Shown here: positions 32,825-45,661 of the stretch, piece by piece
Numbering within the stretch: position 1 is the first letter of the stretch
Layout: each line of letters begins with the position of its first letter
Source of the DNA: Diaporthe sp. PMI_573
Lineage: Eukaryota; Ascomycota; Sordariomycetes; Diaporthales; Diaporthaceae
Direction of reading: 5' to 3'
Assembly (NCBI GenBank): GCA_021399435.1
Contig: JAJTUP010000019.1
Coordinates: 124,001-188,000 of the forward strand
Length of the DNA: 64,000 nt
Program-made: the position numbers and the translations under genes
Notes under the pieces: model-generated
Seen by the model: only the letters and a program-made list of their open reading frames with translations
What the model was told of the DNA's origin: nothing
Database searches by the model: none

Positions 32825-33402
32825 CCGCGTGTTGGATCCTGCAAAAGGTGAGCTGATTCTCCAGTTAATTGCCTCTGCCCCTTGGACCTGGGAACGCCGG
32901 ATCAGTCGTGGATGACGTTGGCCTGCGACTGTTGAGGCTCGCGGGCTGTGGGCTGTGCGGCAGGCCTGGACCCCGCCAAACGCCCCGAACAGCCTGTGCT
33001 GCGTGGTGTGACGGTGGCAGCATTCCCGAGACAGCTTTTTTCCTCGCCGATATAGAGGCTGCCCATAACCCACCTCGTCCTCCCTGCCTTCTCTCCTCCT
33101 GGGTCGCCATCTCCTTTTCCACCTCTCGGACCCTCGCCGAGCACAATAAATAAGTTACCGGACAAGGCTGACATTTAAGAGCCTCGCTGCACCAGACAAA
33201 CAACCATATCGGACCTCCGTCTGCCGCTCTCGACCTGAGATACCTACCAACCTATTTCCCGCAACCCCGAGGGAAAAAAAGTCAGCATCAGCACCCACCT
33301 ACCCAACCTACTTCTACTCCTACCACATCGCCTTTCTTCTGCGCTTTCAACTTGGGAAACTCTCGATCCTAACTCGGCGAGTCCATCAGACCTACTTACA
33401 AG

Positions 33403-35323
33403 ATGGCCACTGCTCTTGACCACCTCGCCCTTGGTGGCAGAATCGACTGGCTCGCCTCTCTCGACACTGCCTTCCAACCCGCCCAAAACTACCGCCGAAC
33501 TTCCATTGTAAGACTCCACGATACAGAGGAGACTGCGCTGTGTGATGGTTCTCGAAGCTAATCATCAACCCACGCCATCAGATCTGCACAATTGGCCCCA
33601 AGAGCAACTCGGTCGAGGTCCTGAACAAGCTCCGAACAGCGGGTCTTAACGTGGTCCGAATGTAAGCTTGCTCCAGCCCCAGCTTTAGCTCCTGAACCAG
33701 CTACCCCCGTGCTTCCCAGATGCTAACGCGAGACCTCCAGGAATTTTTCCCACGTATGTGTTCATGACACTTGTCCACGAACCAAAAACAGGATGAGCTG
33801 ACGGCCTTGTAGGGAGAGTATGAGTACCACCAGTCTGTCATCGACAATGCCCGCGCTGCCGAGAAGTCCCAGCCCGGCCGCCAGGTCGCCATCGCCCTTG
33901 ACACCAAGGGACCTGTACGTGAAGTTCACCTCGCCACGATGGGAAACCAGAATACTTACCATGTCGTGAACAGGAGATCCGGACTGGAAACACTACTGGA
34001 GATGCCGACCTTCCCATCTCCGCTGGCACAGAGTTGAACATTACAACGGACGACAAGTTCAAGACGGCATGTGACACCGAGAACATGTACGTTGACTACA
34101 AGAACATCACCAAGGTCATCCAGAAGGGCCGGACCATCTACGTCGACGACGGTATCCTGGCATTCGAGGTGCTGGACATTGTCGACGACAAGACTCTCCG
34201 CGTCCGATGCAAGAACAACGGCTTCATCTCCTCAAGAAAGGGTGTCAACCTGCCCAACACCGACGTCGATCTTCCTGCCCTTTCCGAGAAGGACAAGAAC
34301 GACCTGCGCTTTGGTGTCAAGAACAACGTCGACATGCTCTTCGCCTCGTTTATCCGTAGTGGTGACGACATCAAGTCCATCCGGGAGGTCCTCGGCGAGG
34401 AGGGCAAGCACATCCAGATCATTGCCAAGATCGAGAACCGGCAAGGTCTGAACAACTTTGCCGAGATTCTTAAGGAGACCGATGGTGTCATGGTTGCCCG
34501 TGGTGACCTGGGCATTGAGATTCCCGCCGCCGAGGTGTTTGCTGCCCAGAAGAAGATGATTGCCATGTGCAACCTTGCTGGCAAGCCCGTCATCTGCGCC
34601 ACCCAGATGCTCGAGAGCATGATCAAGAACCCCCGGCCAACCCGTGCTGAGATTAGCGACGTCGGCAACGCCGTCACCGACGGCGCAGACTGTGTCATGC
34701 TGTCTGGTGAGACCGCCAAGGGCTCTTACCCATGCGAGGCCGTGTACGAGATGAGCGAAGGTATGTTGCCTCCACCGTGCAACAAGTTTGTCCAATGAGC
34801 TTGGTGCTAATAGACCGTCACAGCTTGCCTCAAGGCCGAGAACACCATCCCGTACGTCTCCCACTTCGAGGAGCTGTGCTCACAGATCAAGCGCCCCATC
34901 AGCGTCGTCGAGTCTTGCGCCATGTCTGCCGTGCGCGCGTCGCTGGACCTGAACGCCGGTGGTATCATCGTCCTTTCCACCTCTGGCGAGTCCGCTCGTC
35001 TCCTCTCCAAGTACCGCCCCGTTTGCCCCATCTTCATGGTGACCCGGAACGCCAGCGCATCCCGGTATGCTCACCTGTACCGTGGCGTGTACCCCTTCCA
35101 CTTCCCCGAAGAAAAGCCCGACTTCTCCAAGGTTAACTGGCAGGAGGATGTCGACCGCCGTATCAAGTGGGCTGTGGCGAGGGCTAAGGAGCTCAACGTC
35201 CTGTCCAAGAACGACACCGTTGTCGTTGTCCAGGGCTGGAAGGGCGGCATGGGTAACACCAACACCCTGCGGATCGTCAAGGCCGACACTGAGGACCTTG
35301 GAATCGGCAAGCTCGAGGGCTAA
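33403..35323 (+). CDS. pkiA: Pyruvate kinase
   Basis: Six exons (33403-33507, 33582-33661, 33741-33753, 33813-33914, 33974-34760, 34824-35323) join in phase to 528 residues, the normal length for ascomycete pyruvate kinase. It converts phosphoenolpyruvate and ADP to pyruvate and ATP in cytosolic glycolysis. Landmarks are [25 protein letters not shown] assembled over three exons, LDTKGPEIRTG, the lysine signature [41 protein letters not shown] and [13 protein letters not shown]. The third exon is only 13 nt and supplies most of NFSH. The ATG is in a strong ACAAGATGG context. The symbol follows Aspergillus usage. Confidence 0.97.
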
Positions 35324-38300
35324 TGATCGATGATTGTCCCGGATGAATTTCCTATTGTAATGGATGCTCTTGGGCCGGGGGGGGGGGGAGAAAAGGAGCT
35401 GTCCGCGCTACACAGGCGCCGCACCGCTCATGGTATTAGGCTGTATGCTTTTATGAGGAATACATCGGATAGACTTTGGCAGTATGAAACTGAATGAAAA
35501 AAAAAAAATTAGAATCCATGACCAGCTATTGCCTTGCGAGACAGCATGCAGAGCTGCTGGACCCACGAGAACGTCGGCCGCACATCATGTGAGATGTGTC
35601 TCGTCATGTCTGGCTGCATCAGAGTCAACTTATACTGGACAGCAAGTAGAGACTTTGCGGCTCGTGATTTACCCGAGGTTCAAAAGGAAGTCCAGAGAAC
35701 ACAGCCAAGGACTGGAAGGCAAGATGGGGTCTTCTGTCTCATATATTCCCGCCCGGGCGAGTGGGAGCGAGCTTTGACCTCGGCACTTCCCTCCGTTCCT
35801 GCCCGAGGAGTCTCCATATTAAGTTTTGCGTGACTCCTGCCCTGCCTATCACTGCACTCTTTTGGGCTAATGCGTCGAGTTATTTTTTCCCATTCATGCC
35901 TGGGCACTTTTCCGTCTGATGCAATGGGATTTGCTATATTTTCCATGGCTGTTTGATATCGAGTTTTCGGATCTCTTGCGGGTGGGCGGGCGGATAATCG
36001 TGGGACCCTCTGGTGGTTAACCCTCACTCTCGCAACCCCCCCGGCCCCCAAACCACCAGGCGCAGTCATCAATTTGGTTTCTCAACATGGTCCACCGTGA
36101 GCGAATTGTCTAGGGTCTAACCCGCCGCCCACGGCCTCTGACACGGTTAAGTTTTTTAACTTGATGTTACACACTGGTATGGCTGCTTCCTGACTCTGCA
36201 TCTGCATTAGACGGAATGCAGGATGGAAGTCTAATCTTTCAGGCTGGCTAAGAGAAGCAGTCTGATGGTGACCCGGCCCACGACTGCAGAGGGGTACACG
36301 CTCAATGGATCCTTCAACCCAACCACGACCGCTGGTAGGTATTGTTCCCTGGGTGCCGTACCTAGTAGTTCATCAGTGCTAACCGTCAGCTTGGGAATTT
36401 GTTCCATGACTCTGTTCCAGACTTGACTTGTACAGATCTCTCTGCAAGGCAGTCAGATGATATCTGTCTAGATCATTGCAACACTGGCCGATATAAGAGC
36501 ATTTTAACTGGGAAGTGATCGTAAGCAGTGTATAATCACAAGTGCCTCCTAGACATGTGGTTTGTTTTGAGTTTCGTCACACTTCCACCACCAGTGCTCG
36601 TCGCCACTCCTGAAAAGGCTGGTGTATTACTGCTTATATATAACCTTTATCCCAACTAGACCGTCTAGTGTAAAACAAATGTTGGAGGGGCCAAGTAGCC
36701 GGTACTTTGTGTCTCTGTGCAGGATTGAGGTCATATATCTCGGTCCGATGATTACTGACTACCTATGTGATCTTGACGAGGACCTCTGTACATATGCAGT
36801 AGTATCTCCAAGTCTGCTGTTAGACTTGATGCTACCTTTGAAATCACTCCCTTCGTCTATTATAATACACCACCTGTTGTCTTGTGGGTGGCAGGACCGC
36901 TTATCTAAGGTAGTTCTGAACTGTGCTAGCATCCCACAAGTGCTTCGATCCCCGCTTGCACTGCTCCCTGCAGATGGACTGTGCGCCTCTTGGATCAGCT
37001 TTATCAGAGTCCCAAGCTGAGAATAGTTTGAATTTGGGAGCTAGTTGATTGAGGAACAGTACAAGAGCGTACGAAAGATGCATAGTACAAGACTTGTAAG
37101 GCATGTACCTAAGGTATACATATGCTAGTAGATTGGCCTGTTGAGAATCATTCGCTCTTTGTTCCATCATGATGAGCTTGCCTTGTTGAAAATCGGGGGC
37201 TACTAAAGTTCAATTTAAAGATTCTTCTTTCCAATTCAAGCTCCATAATCCTGGAATCTTGTGCCCCTATTCTGGTATACTTGCTTCTTTCCAAGGAAGG
37301 GAGGAAGGACACATTGAAATTGCTCCTCATTCGAGTCGCTTGCTCTTTGATGGTGTCATAACGCAGCTCGCACAGACCAACGGTTCATCGTATTCGCGTC
37401 GATCCTTTTGCGCTGTATACGTTCGCTTTCGTCTTTCCTCCTTTGCTCAATACGACTGCCAACTGACTAGGCTACGATTTCAACACACAATCAGATGGGC
37501 CTGTAATGCGGGAGCTTTAAGTCATTGTCATGCCGGTGGCGGCGGAGCCACGTACGCAAGAAGCCTTTCTGTTGGGAGTTGAAGTGACGAGGCTTGCTGC
37601 CACATCACTTCTGATCGCCACATCACCTGACAGATGACTTCAAGCCATTAAAAAGCCATGCCAGGACGGCTGCCTCAAAACTGGCGATGAGACAATTGTA
37701 GATCAAACCTCCAGCAATTTTTGTGGCACGTCGGCCAGAGGCTATTGTGCAAAAGTTCACGATGCTCGCGAAAATGGGTTCTTTTTACTGCCACTAGATC
37801 AGAGCCCTCTCGTCCTATCGGTATTTGCACTCCCCAGACATAAGACCTAGACTATATGGAGCGTATCTTGCTTCTCCACCGAAACCTGACCGGTAGTGGC
37901 CTGACTCCTGGTAAACCCTGCGGATTTCCCTGGAACGGTGTAGTATGTATGAGATCGGTCACAACATTGGTTGTCGAGCAACAAACCCGGCTGCATTGTG
38001 GGCCAGTCAAGAGCCGTTGACCAAGTCAGCTGGCCAAGAATTGCTCACCTAGGCACACCCCAATTTGGGCTGGCGGCCATGCACGCCCGCACAACGGCCT
38101 AGGGCCCCAATAGTGAGACAGCTATCGGAGCGGAGATGAAAGGCAACCCGACAGAATCAATCCTTCTCACATGCCCGGGCCGGAGTCCATAATTATGCAG
38201 CGGCTTATGCAGCGGCCTGGAACGGGATTCGGCACCGATGCAGACCGTGACTAGTTTTGTGCAAGAACTAGTAGTTGCGTGCGAAGAAGGGATGGGCAGG

Positions 38301-38850
38301 CATGGGGTTGACTGCTCGGGTGGTGTGAGGCAGGAACGGGGTTCCGTATTCGCATTCCTCACTCGGTCTCGTTCGTACCGAGCATTTTCGGTTGCATTCT
38401 CATATAGTTGATGCATTTTCCTGCCGAATCTGTCGTTGAACTCCGTCCCGTTGTGATATCTGGCAAACAAGCTTATTTCTCATTCAAAGTTGACGTGACA
38501 CCTGTTCGATCGAGGTTCAAACTCAAGTCACCTATAAGCTTTCTGCAGTGAGATTGTTTGTGCCAAACAATTTTGGGAGCCAACCACAGTCACAATCGGA
38601 CGCACAGTGCCACTCGGCTGCAATAAGGTCTCGGAAGCGCCCGCCAAGCTGGGGTAGCAGCTGCAGAGACGGGATCAATATTCTGGGGAGAGCTGAGCTT
38701 CTTGGCCGGAACCTCTCAATAATTCGTGAGCCATTGAAACTCCATACTATCAATTCAACCGAATCACTTCACTTTTGCATAGCATTGGGAAAAAAAACCC
38801 TCCAACATGACTGACAGTATCAAAGTTAATATCAGGGGGTTTTGCACCCG
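35324..38850. other. Large gene-poor spacer, 3.5 kb
   Basis: No supported gene. A poly-G run of 13 lies at about 35377-35389 just after pyruvate kinase. Several open frames of about 70-130 codons exist, but none has domains, ATG plus coding-like composition, or a matching exon. The region after about 36.4 kb is AT-rich. Confidence 0.45.
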
Positions 38851-41019
38851 ATGGCTGGCGCAGATCGCAGCAGCGACTCGGGCTCGTACGATGGAGCCAT
38901 GGCAGACCACCATACCACATCGAGCACCACGACCGACTACGAGAAGCATCATGAAATAGTGCACGATGATACAGACCGAGAAAATAAGATCGAGGCGGCA
39001 GCAGCAGAAGGCCACGACGCAGATACTCCGTCCAACATCGGCTACCTGCTGGACGAGCGAGGCGAGTTGAAGAGGCAGCGCTCCATCGCGGAGCAGGCGA
39101 GCCTGGCGCTGGCCAAGACCAGGAGCAACGCGTCCAAACACCAGAATGGCGCCAGCGACCTCGAGAAGGGCGTCACGACGGAGGGTGACGGCGACAAAGA
39201 CACGCACGCGGGCGAGAGCGATCCGAATATCGTCTGGTGGGACGGGCCTGACGACCCAGAGAATCCCATGAATTGGCCCAGCTGGCGAAAGGTCCTCACT
39301 TGCGTCATCATTTCTTTCCTAACCTTCGTCACGCCGCTGGCGTCTTCCATATTTGCGCCTGGTGTTCCCGACCTGATGAAGGATTTCCGCTCCGACAGCA
39401 ACGCGCTTGCCTCCTTCGTTGTGTCCGTCTATGTCCTGGGCTTTGCGTTTGGACCATTGATAATGGGTTCGTAACAACTGTACCTTTCTGATCCAATCTT
39501 TTCTGTTTGATATCTCAGCGTTTTCTCGCATGTATCATGCGTCTATCGTCTACCTGCTTCAGAAATATGTGTCTGTTGCACCTTGGTGCCTGAAAGCCAC
39601 ATATCAAGAGCTATTGATATTGACTTGAGTTTTTTTCTCTCTCTCAAGAAGTCACTTTCCGAGCGAAATATGGACTGGATAATTTACTAACACGTCTCTC
39701 AGCCCCCATGAGTGAGCTTTACGGGAGGTCAATTGTTTATCACGTCAGCAACGTGGGTTTTGTGGCCTTCCTAGTCGGCTGCGCGCTCGCCCCAGACCTG
39801 AACAGCCTGATCGTTTTCCGTTTCCTCTGCGGATGCTTCGGCGCCAGTCCACTCACCAATGGTGGTGGCTCCATCGCCGACATCATCCCGCAGGAGAAGC
39901 GAGGCAGCGCCATGGCCGCGTTCAGCGTTGGCCCCCTCCTCGGCCCCATCATCGGTCCCGTCGCCGGTGGGTTCCTCACCGAGGCAAAGGGATGGCGATG
40001 GGTCTTTTGGATTCTTGCCATAGTTGCTGGCACGGTGACGGTCATCATGCTCCTCTGCATGCGCGAGACGTACGCCCCCGTCATCTTGCAGAAGAAGACC
40101 GCCAGGCTGCGAAAGGAGACGGGCAACGAGCTTTTGCGTTCGAAACTCGACATCGGATTGTCGCCGCGGGACCATTTCTACCGCAGCATCATCAGGCCTT
40201 TGAAGATGCTCATCAGGTCGCCTATTGTTGCCCTCTTTGCAGTGTACATCGCTGTGGTCTATGGGTACCTCTATCTCATGTTCACGTCTATGACAGAAGT
40301 CTTCCAGAAGACGTACCATTTTAGCACCAGCATCACCGGGCTGGTCTTTCTTGGAATGGGTGTTGGTTCAATGGCAGGACTGGGCTACTTCTCGGCCACC
40401 TCTGATCGCCACATCAAAAAAATGTCGAAGATAGAGGGTAAGGGAATGAAGCCAGAATACCGCCTGAAGCAATTACCAGTCGGTGCTTTCTTGCTCCCGG
40501 GTGGGTTCTTCATCTACGGATGGACTGCCCAATACCATGTCCACTGGATCCTGCCGATTATAGGGACTGGTATCATTGGGATGGGAAACATAATCATTTT
40601 TATGAGCCTCCAGCTGTGAGTAACCCCTTTCCGGAAACCACACCTGGACTGTTGTCATTACAATACGAGGCCGGGACTAGCATTAATTCTTCATGCAACA
40701 GGTATCTCGTTGATGCGTTCACCATATTCGCCGCCAGCTCACTCGCCGCCAACACGGTGGTCCGATCCGTGGCAGGTGCCATACTGCCACTGGCAGGACT
40801 GTCAATGTACGATGCTCTTGGATTGGGATGGGGCAACAGCTTGCTGGGATTCATCGCCCTGGCGCTGGCTCCATTGCCTTTCTGGATCAGTAAGCAACTT
40901 CCGAATACCGTTCTGACCCTCTCCCAAAATGATACTCCGTGCTTTGAAAGCTGACTCTGAATGTTACAGTGGCCAAGGGAGAGTGGATGAGGACAAGGTG
41001 GGAGCTCAAGGACCTCTAG
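38851..41019 (+). CDS. MFS transporter, DHA1 (drug:H+ antiporter) type
   Basis: Exons 38851-39466, 39703-40615, 40702-40889 and 40970-41019 join in phase to 588 residues. The start is ATG 38851, since the open frame continues only to a TTG upstream. The N-terminal 130 residues are a long charged cytosolic tail ending in the family block [13 protein letters not shown]. Other landmarks are [12 protein letters not shown], the motif-A-like [10 protein letters not shown] formed across the first intron, the antiporter motif-C-like [26 protein letters not shown] and LRKETGN in the central loop. This matches fungal Tpo/Flu1-type multidrug or polyamine exporters. Twelve segments are expected in the plasma membrane. 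The first intron is long (236 nt) with a GTTCGT donor. Confidence 0.9.
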
Positions 41020-42255
41020 ACGAAATCGCATTTCCTCATCATTGGATTTCTGCATATTGGGACTGATACATCGGTCTCTGGCATGAAGGCGTCGGGCGAC
41101 CATGGCTTTGGCATTTACATTAGGGTGTATCGCTCTCCGTCTCTAATTTGTATTATTATTTTTGATTCACGGTCATGTCTGGGCCTCTCCAGCATATTTG
41201 TGGGACTAGAAAGGCGAAAGATTGCATCCGGTCACAGATGACTGGGAAGATTGGGATTCATTGGAGCTTGTTCTTTCCTCACTGTTGCTGTAAGAGGTTT
41301 CAGGAGCCGCCGTCGCATTGCACAACCGCGTCTGCACCCGAGTGATGGACATTGTGATTCCGCCGGCACGGAAGAGATAGATGTTGCCACAGACTCGGCA
41401 GAGGAGCCATTGTCTCGTCTCAACCGTTAGCCGGCCAATCTGCCTTGATAGATAGCATACCCATTGTTGGAGTCGAGACTTAGCACCCCTGCATCGTGAA
41501 CCCGCATTGTTTCTGGAGTGTTTCTCTCATCTGCACAATGTGTCCAGCCAATTGGAACAAAACCCCGCGGGGCGCTTATTGTCAGATCTGCTGAAGGGTT
41601 CTGGAGCACGCCTGCGCGGTGTGGGGGAACAAGTTTCACAGGTACCTGCGTTCTGTTTCAAGATCGCCCCCCTCGGCAGCCAGATCCCCACGAAGGGACA
41701 GGGCTGCCGGGGCCACCCCAGCACTCGGCGAGCCGCAATTGCTCGGACGGCCCCATACAAAAGTGAGAGCGTTGTGGTTGCCCACTCGGCGAAACCAAAC
41801 ATCGAAGCAAGGTACCCTCTTGTACGCCATTGCGTCTCCCGGCTGCCCCAGAGGCAAAAGCATCCAGACTCATGTAGGCGCCGTGCCAAGTTGCAGACGC
41901 CGTCTCAGGGTTCTATTGGGGGTCTGACCTGTGTGACCGTCCGATACTAATTATGTCTGATGTAGAAGTTTTGACCTGTGAATATGGAGCTGGTCTGATG
42001 TGCGTGATTTAGGTTGTGGGCTTCATAAGATGGCAGCAGAGCCTCCGCATTTGCCAGAGTTCAGCGGTGTTCATCCAACCCACAGTTGAACTTCCACTCT
42101 AAGGCCAGGAGCCATATTTTCTCTTCTCAGTTGGTCTTGACAACCTTTTAATTTTTTTTTCATCACGGTTTTCATAATAGATCACAGCAGGGCTGTATTT
42201 TGATTCTCACACATTTTTCTTTGCTACATTGCGGAAAACCCCTGACCCCATCAAA
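41020..42255. other. Intergenic spacer
   Basis: No supported gene in 1.2 kb. Overlapping open frames on both strands around 41500-41950 begin at non-ATG codons and carry no recognisable domain. The right end is the presumed promoter of the secreted protein. Confidence 0.45.
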
Positions 42256-42837
42256 ATGAAGTTCTTCGCCTCCATTCTGCTTCTCATCTCGTCTTCCTCA
42301 GTCCTGGCCGTCCCTACAGGAATGCCAGTCATCAGGACCAACGGGAGGACTTCACCGTCCACGTGCACAGGAGGCGGCGGTGTAACAAACAACGCTGGCC
42401 AAGGCTCGTCAAACTCCACGACAGGGGCAGGCAATGGCGGCGGCGCGTCAGGAAGCATCAACCCGAGCCTGGTCCCAGACTTCGGCGTGGCCCAGAACGC
42501 CAACGCCAACGCACGGCAGCAAGGTTCATGCGACGGCTTCAACGCGGCCAGCGAGTCTGTCGTCAATATCCCCTGCTCATGCCCGCCGTCCCGGGCGTCG
42601 TTCCTCGCCGCGCTTGAGAAGAACGTCGCCGCGGGGAGCGTGCAGGGTGACAAGATCGAGTTCAACAACGACGCCAGCGACCAGAGCGCCGCGACCAACA
42701 AGCAGCGGGCCACGTCCATGCTGGTCACGCTGCAGAACCTAAATGGTGCTGGCGTCGGCTGCCCCGCGGCGAGTGCGCCAAACTTTGCGGTCATGCAGAA
42801 GACCGGGGTTCTTGCGTCGAAGGTGTTCGTGCAGTAG
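42256..42837 (+). CDS. Secreted fungal protein of unknown function
   Basis: A single exon of 193 residues starting at ATG 42256 (context CAAAATGAA). Residues 1-18 are a clear signal peptide (FFASILLLISSSSVLA). A Gly/Ser/Thr/Asn-rich linker covers about residues 35-70. The conserved-looking part has VPDFGVAQNANANAR, GSCDGF, a VNIPCSCPPSRASFLAAL block and VTLQNLNGAGVGCPAA near the end. Four of its cysteines sit in these blocks (CDG, CSCPP, GCP). This combination recurs in a widespread family of small secreted ascomycete proteins with no known activity. Probably extracellular or wall-associated. Confidence 0.8.
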   Translation: MKFFASILLLISSSSVLAVPTGMPVIRTNGRTSPSTCTGGGGVTNNAGQGSSNSTTGAGNGGGASGSINPSLVPDFGVAQNANANARQQGSCDGFNAASESVVNIPCSCPPSRASFLAALEKNVAAGSVQGDKIEFNNDASDQSAATNKQRATSMLVTLQNLNGAGVGCPAASAPNFAVMQKTGVLASKVFVQ

Positions 42838-43450
42838 ATTCGGAGAGCTTTTGGATTCATTCAACGGGATATGAGGTTTATGATGGGCATGTCTGGAGTT
42901 ATAGGTGCGGATCAGAAAGTCCCATGTGGTCGGGCATCTGGGTATGGGTTCAGATGGACGCCGAGTGTCAAGCTCGAGCGGCATCAGTTTCGAGTTTCAT
43001 TCAATTGTTTATATATCAAGGTCAATAAAACAAGACTGTCTATGGGAAATACCTTTTAGTCTTCTTACATTTGTCTGGTCATGGAGCTTCTCACCTGTCA
43101 AACAAACCATATCAACCACAATGGCGATGTGTGCCGAGTCACTCTAGTAGGCCTCACATGGCCAGCAACCTTTTCGGGCAGCCAGGGCTGTTCAAACCAT
43201 AAATTGATGCTAGCATTTCAAGTGTTTATCCATTGCTTGAACGCACTTGCCCTGAGGTTGAAGGCTTTGGTATTTGCATGACGAGCCGGACCTCCGAGCC
43301 TTGCTCCTTCCTGGGCCCGTGAAGTGTCTCGCTGTCTTTCAATGTCTACATTCGTGCTCCGTCCTTACCTTTTAAGACTACCCAAGTCCTCAACCTTTCT
43401 TACCCCGATGCAGCCGATTTTCGTCGTTCTCGCCCACATCTTGATGTATT
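42838..43450. other. Intergenic spacer
   Basis: No supported gene. Contains the 3' flank of the secreted protein gene and the 5' flank of the C2H2-like gene. Confidence 0.45.
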
Positions 43451-45067
43451 ATGCAAATATTTGCCGAACTCCATAAAACACGCATCGATTCGACTTTGGG
43501 CTTTCGATCTGTTCCGAATTTCGAAGTCAAGAACACCATCAACGTCATGAGCCCAAGTTCTGGACGTGTTGCATGTGTCTGTGGGCGGACCTTTCCGTTT
43601 CAGACCGCCCTTGAGCAACATCGCCGCGACAAAGGGCACCCAGCCTCTACCTCCGCAGGCCCCGATACTTGTGCCGGTACCAACGAGGTCCCAAAGGCGG
43701 TTTCCAGCAATGTGGCCAGTGTAAGACTCCCAGTTCGAATGTCCTTGTCTTTTTGTGTCTTGGTTATCATGCCGTGATTCCACTGCTCTCATTTCGTATT
43801 ATTGGCATTGACCGACATTAAACAGGGCCCCGAAATGCTCAACCCCAGAGACCAATGGATGGCCAAGGGAGCTGGAAACGTGATTGAAACCCTTGGTAGC
43901 GCGTCGCTCAAGCTATCAGGCTCGGAGCCGTCCATCTCGAGCAGCGATCGATATGATCCGATCTGCAGCTACAACTGGGTGAACAAGAGACAATCACCTG
44001 CCTATGTTCCAGGTGAGAATCACCGTCCCAGCATGCAGTCGGCGAATAAATGTTGATGACGTGGCCTAGGAGCTGCGCCGATCTTCAAAGCTATCTCACT
44101 TCCTGTGACGCTCAAGCCAGGCTTCGGTCACCACTTCGTCGATCAGAATGCCGCGAACAATCCCCGTCGTCCATTTGAGGTTGTTTTCAAAGCTGTAGAG
44201 CTCATGAGACCAAATTTTCGCTTTGATGAGATAGATGTGCTTACCGACCGAAACACCTTGCGAGAGTTCTTTGACTTCTGCAAGGGCATCGTCCAGGACA
44301 GCTTCCGTCTCAATTTATATCTAGTCAACGACACCTTGATAATTGAGCGATGCATAAGGTCGCCAACAAAATGTATGGGCCACCCTGGAGGCTCACCTTT
44401 TGGCCACAGTTTCGAAAAAGCCGTGACATGGCTGCCTCGTGGCCTTAATGACAGCTCGAGTCATCACCGTGTCATCCAATACGATTTTGGTGGGCTGAAG
44501 TGTGCTGTCTGTTGTCAGGTGGATGTTTCTTATGATGACCCGAAATCGGTTGGAAAAGCTGCGGGACAGCTCCCTCAAGTTGCAGCACATGACGAGAAAA
44601 TGGAATCTCTCGTGGCCGCATTCTCTTTGATGACTTTGAACGAGACTGGTACGATACGTCGCGGTGCGGGGACAGATCAGGCGAGTGTTGGGTGGCTGAG
44701 GATCATCAAAGGCCATCGTTCGAAGCCGAGGCCATCTTGGCTCCCCTGGCTCTGGTGGGGACGGACGCGATACTTGATTATGGGCCATCATGACTACGGC
44801 ACCTTCGACCGACTTCAAGTGCATGATATGAAGGAACAACTCGAGGCTTGGGAGAAGAACGACATTAACCAACAGGTCCTACGAAAGATGGTACTATTGC
44901 TTTCGCGCCTTCGGGACACTTTACGCACGAACGAGACCAAGACCTGTTTGGTCATCTATGAGAAGGCTGTCAAGCCCCCTGTATTGCGAATTCACAAGTC
45001 TATCTCCGGGAAGGGGCCACTACCGCCATCTGTGGTGAAGAAGTTTTGGGACACACGAGAAACTTGA
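43451..45067 (+). CDS. Fungal C2H2-like family protein, often mislabelled GGPP synthetase
   Basis: Exons 43451-43720, 43826-44012 and 44070-45067 join in phase to 484 residues from ATG 43451; ATG 43547 just before the zinc-finger-like part is an alternative start. The N-terminal part has a C2H2-like finger (C-x-C-x6-F-x5-L-x2-H-x5-H in CVCGRTFPFQTALEQHRRDK). A conserved central region follows (YNWVNKRQSPAYVPGGA across an intron, then HHFVDQNAANNPRRPFEVVF, FFDFCKGIVQDSFRLNLYLV and TLIIERC). The C-terminal part ends with LPPSVVKKFWD. I recall this as a large fungal family carrying the label geranylgeranyl pyrophosphate synthetase in databases; no aspartate-rich DDxxD prenyl-synthase motif is visible, so that label looks wrong. 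True function unknown. Confidence 0.75.
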
Positions 45068-45661
45068 GGTTTTCGCTTCCATTGCCGTATGGCATATGCC
45101 ACGACACAACACAGCGATGGATGCAATATGTTCAGGTCTGGCTTTGGGCGGAAAAGCTTGATACTTTGGAACACGACCGTCGATGCGCTTGTCCGTGCAT
45201 CCAATTTTGGTTTCACAAGCAGACTTGTCGTTAGCGACAAAGAAGAAATAAGGGATTTAGAAGAAAGAAGCTGCTCACATCCGTTGTAAGCCACTATGTG
45301 AGATGTTTCACCCCTATCATTTCGTGCCTTTGTCCCCCCTGAGCGCCAATGATGACTTGGGGCATCTCAGCTGAAATGAGTCTCCTTTGACGGGTGCTTG
45401 TGAATCCTCTAGGACTTGACATTCTCGTATTGCAAACAATGTGTAGGCTCGCTGGCTCTATAAAGATCTTCAACCTCTAAATCGTGCTTGCAACGTTTCA
45501 TGACCTGATAGCATTAATAGCCTCCTACATCCCATCTTATACTTCCGTTTATTTCCGCAGCAGGTCTGCGTTCTACAATACATACCTTCATCCACAACCC
45601 AGCCCTAGATGCCCTACAGACTGCTGATTTCGTCTTTCGTTTCCAACTCACAGGCATACAG
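45068..45661. other. Intergenic spacer
   Basis: No supported gene between two tandem genes. Confidence 0.4.

Larger units (their letters stand above)
30760..33402. other. Spacer and pyruvate kinase upstream region
   Basis: No supported gene in 2.6 kb. The section about 31830-32520 is unusually rich in G runs on the plus strand; a C/T-rich tract (32602-32625) and an 8-bp tandem repeat (32778-32824) follow. A pyrimidine-rich leader precedes the pyruvate kinase ATG, as is usual for highly expressed fungal glycolytic genes. Confidence 0.5.

Noticed and set aside
36622..37020. 132-codon frame in the 35.3-38.9 kb spacer
   Set aside because: AT-rich, Leu/Ser-rich translation typical of non-coding sequence and no homologous motif.
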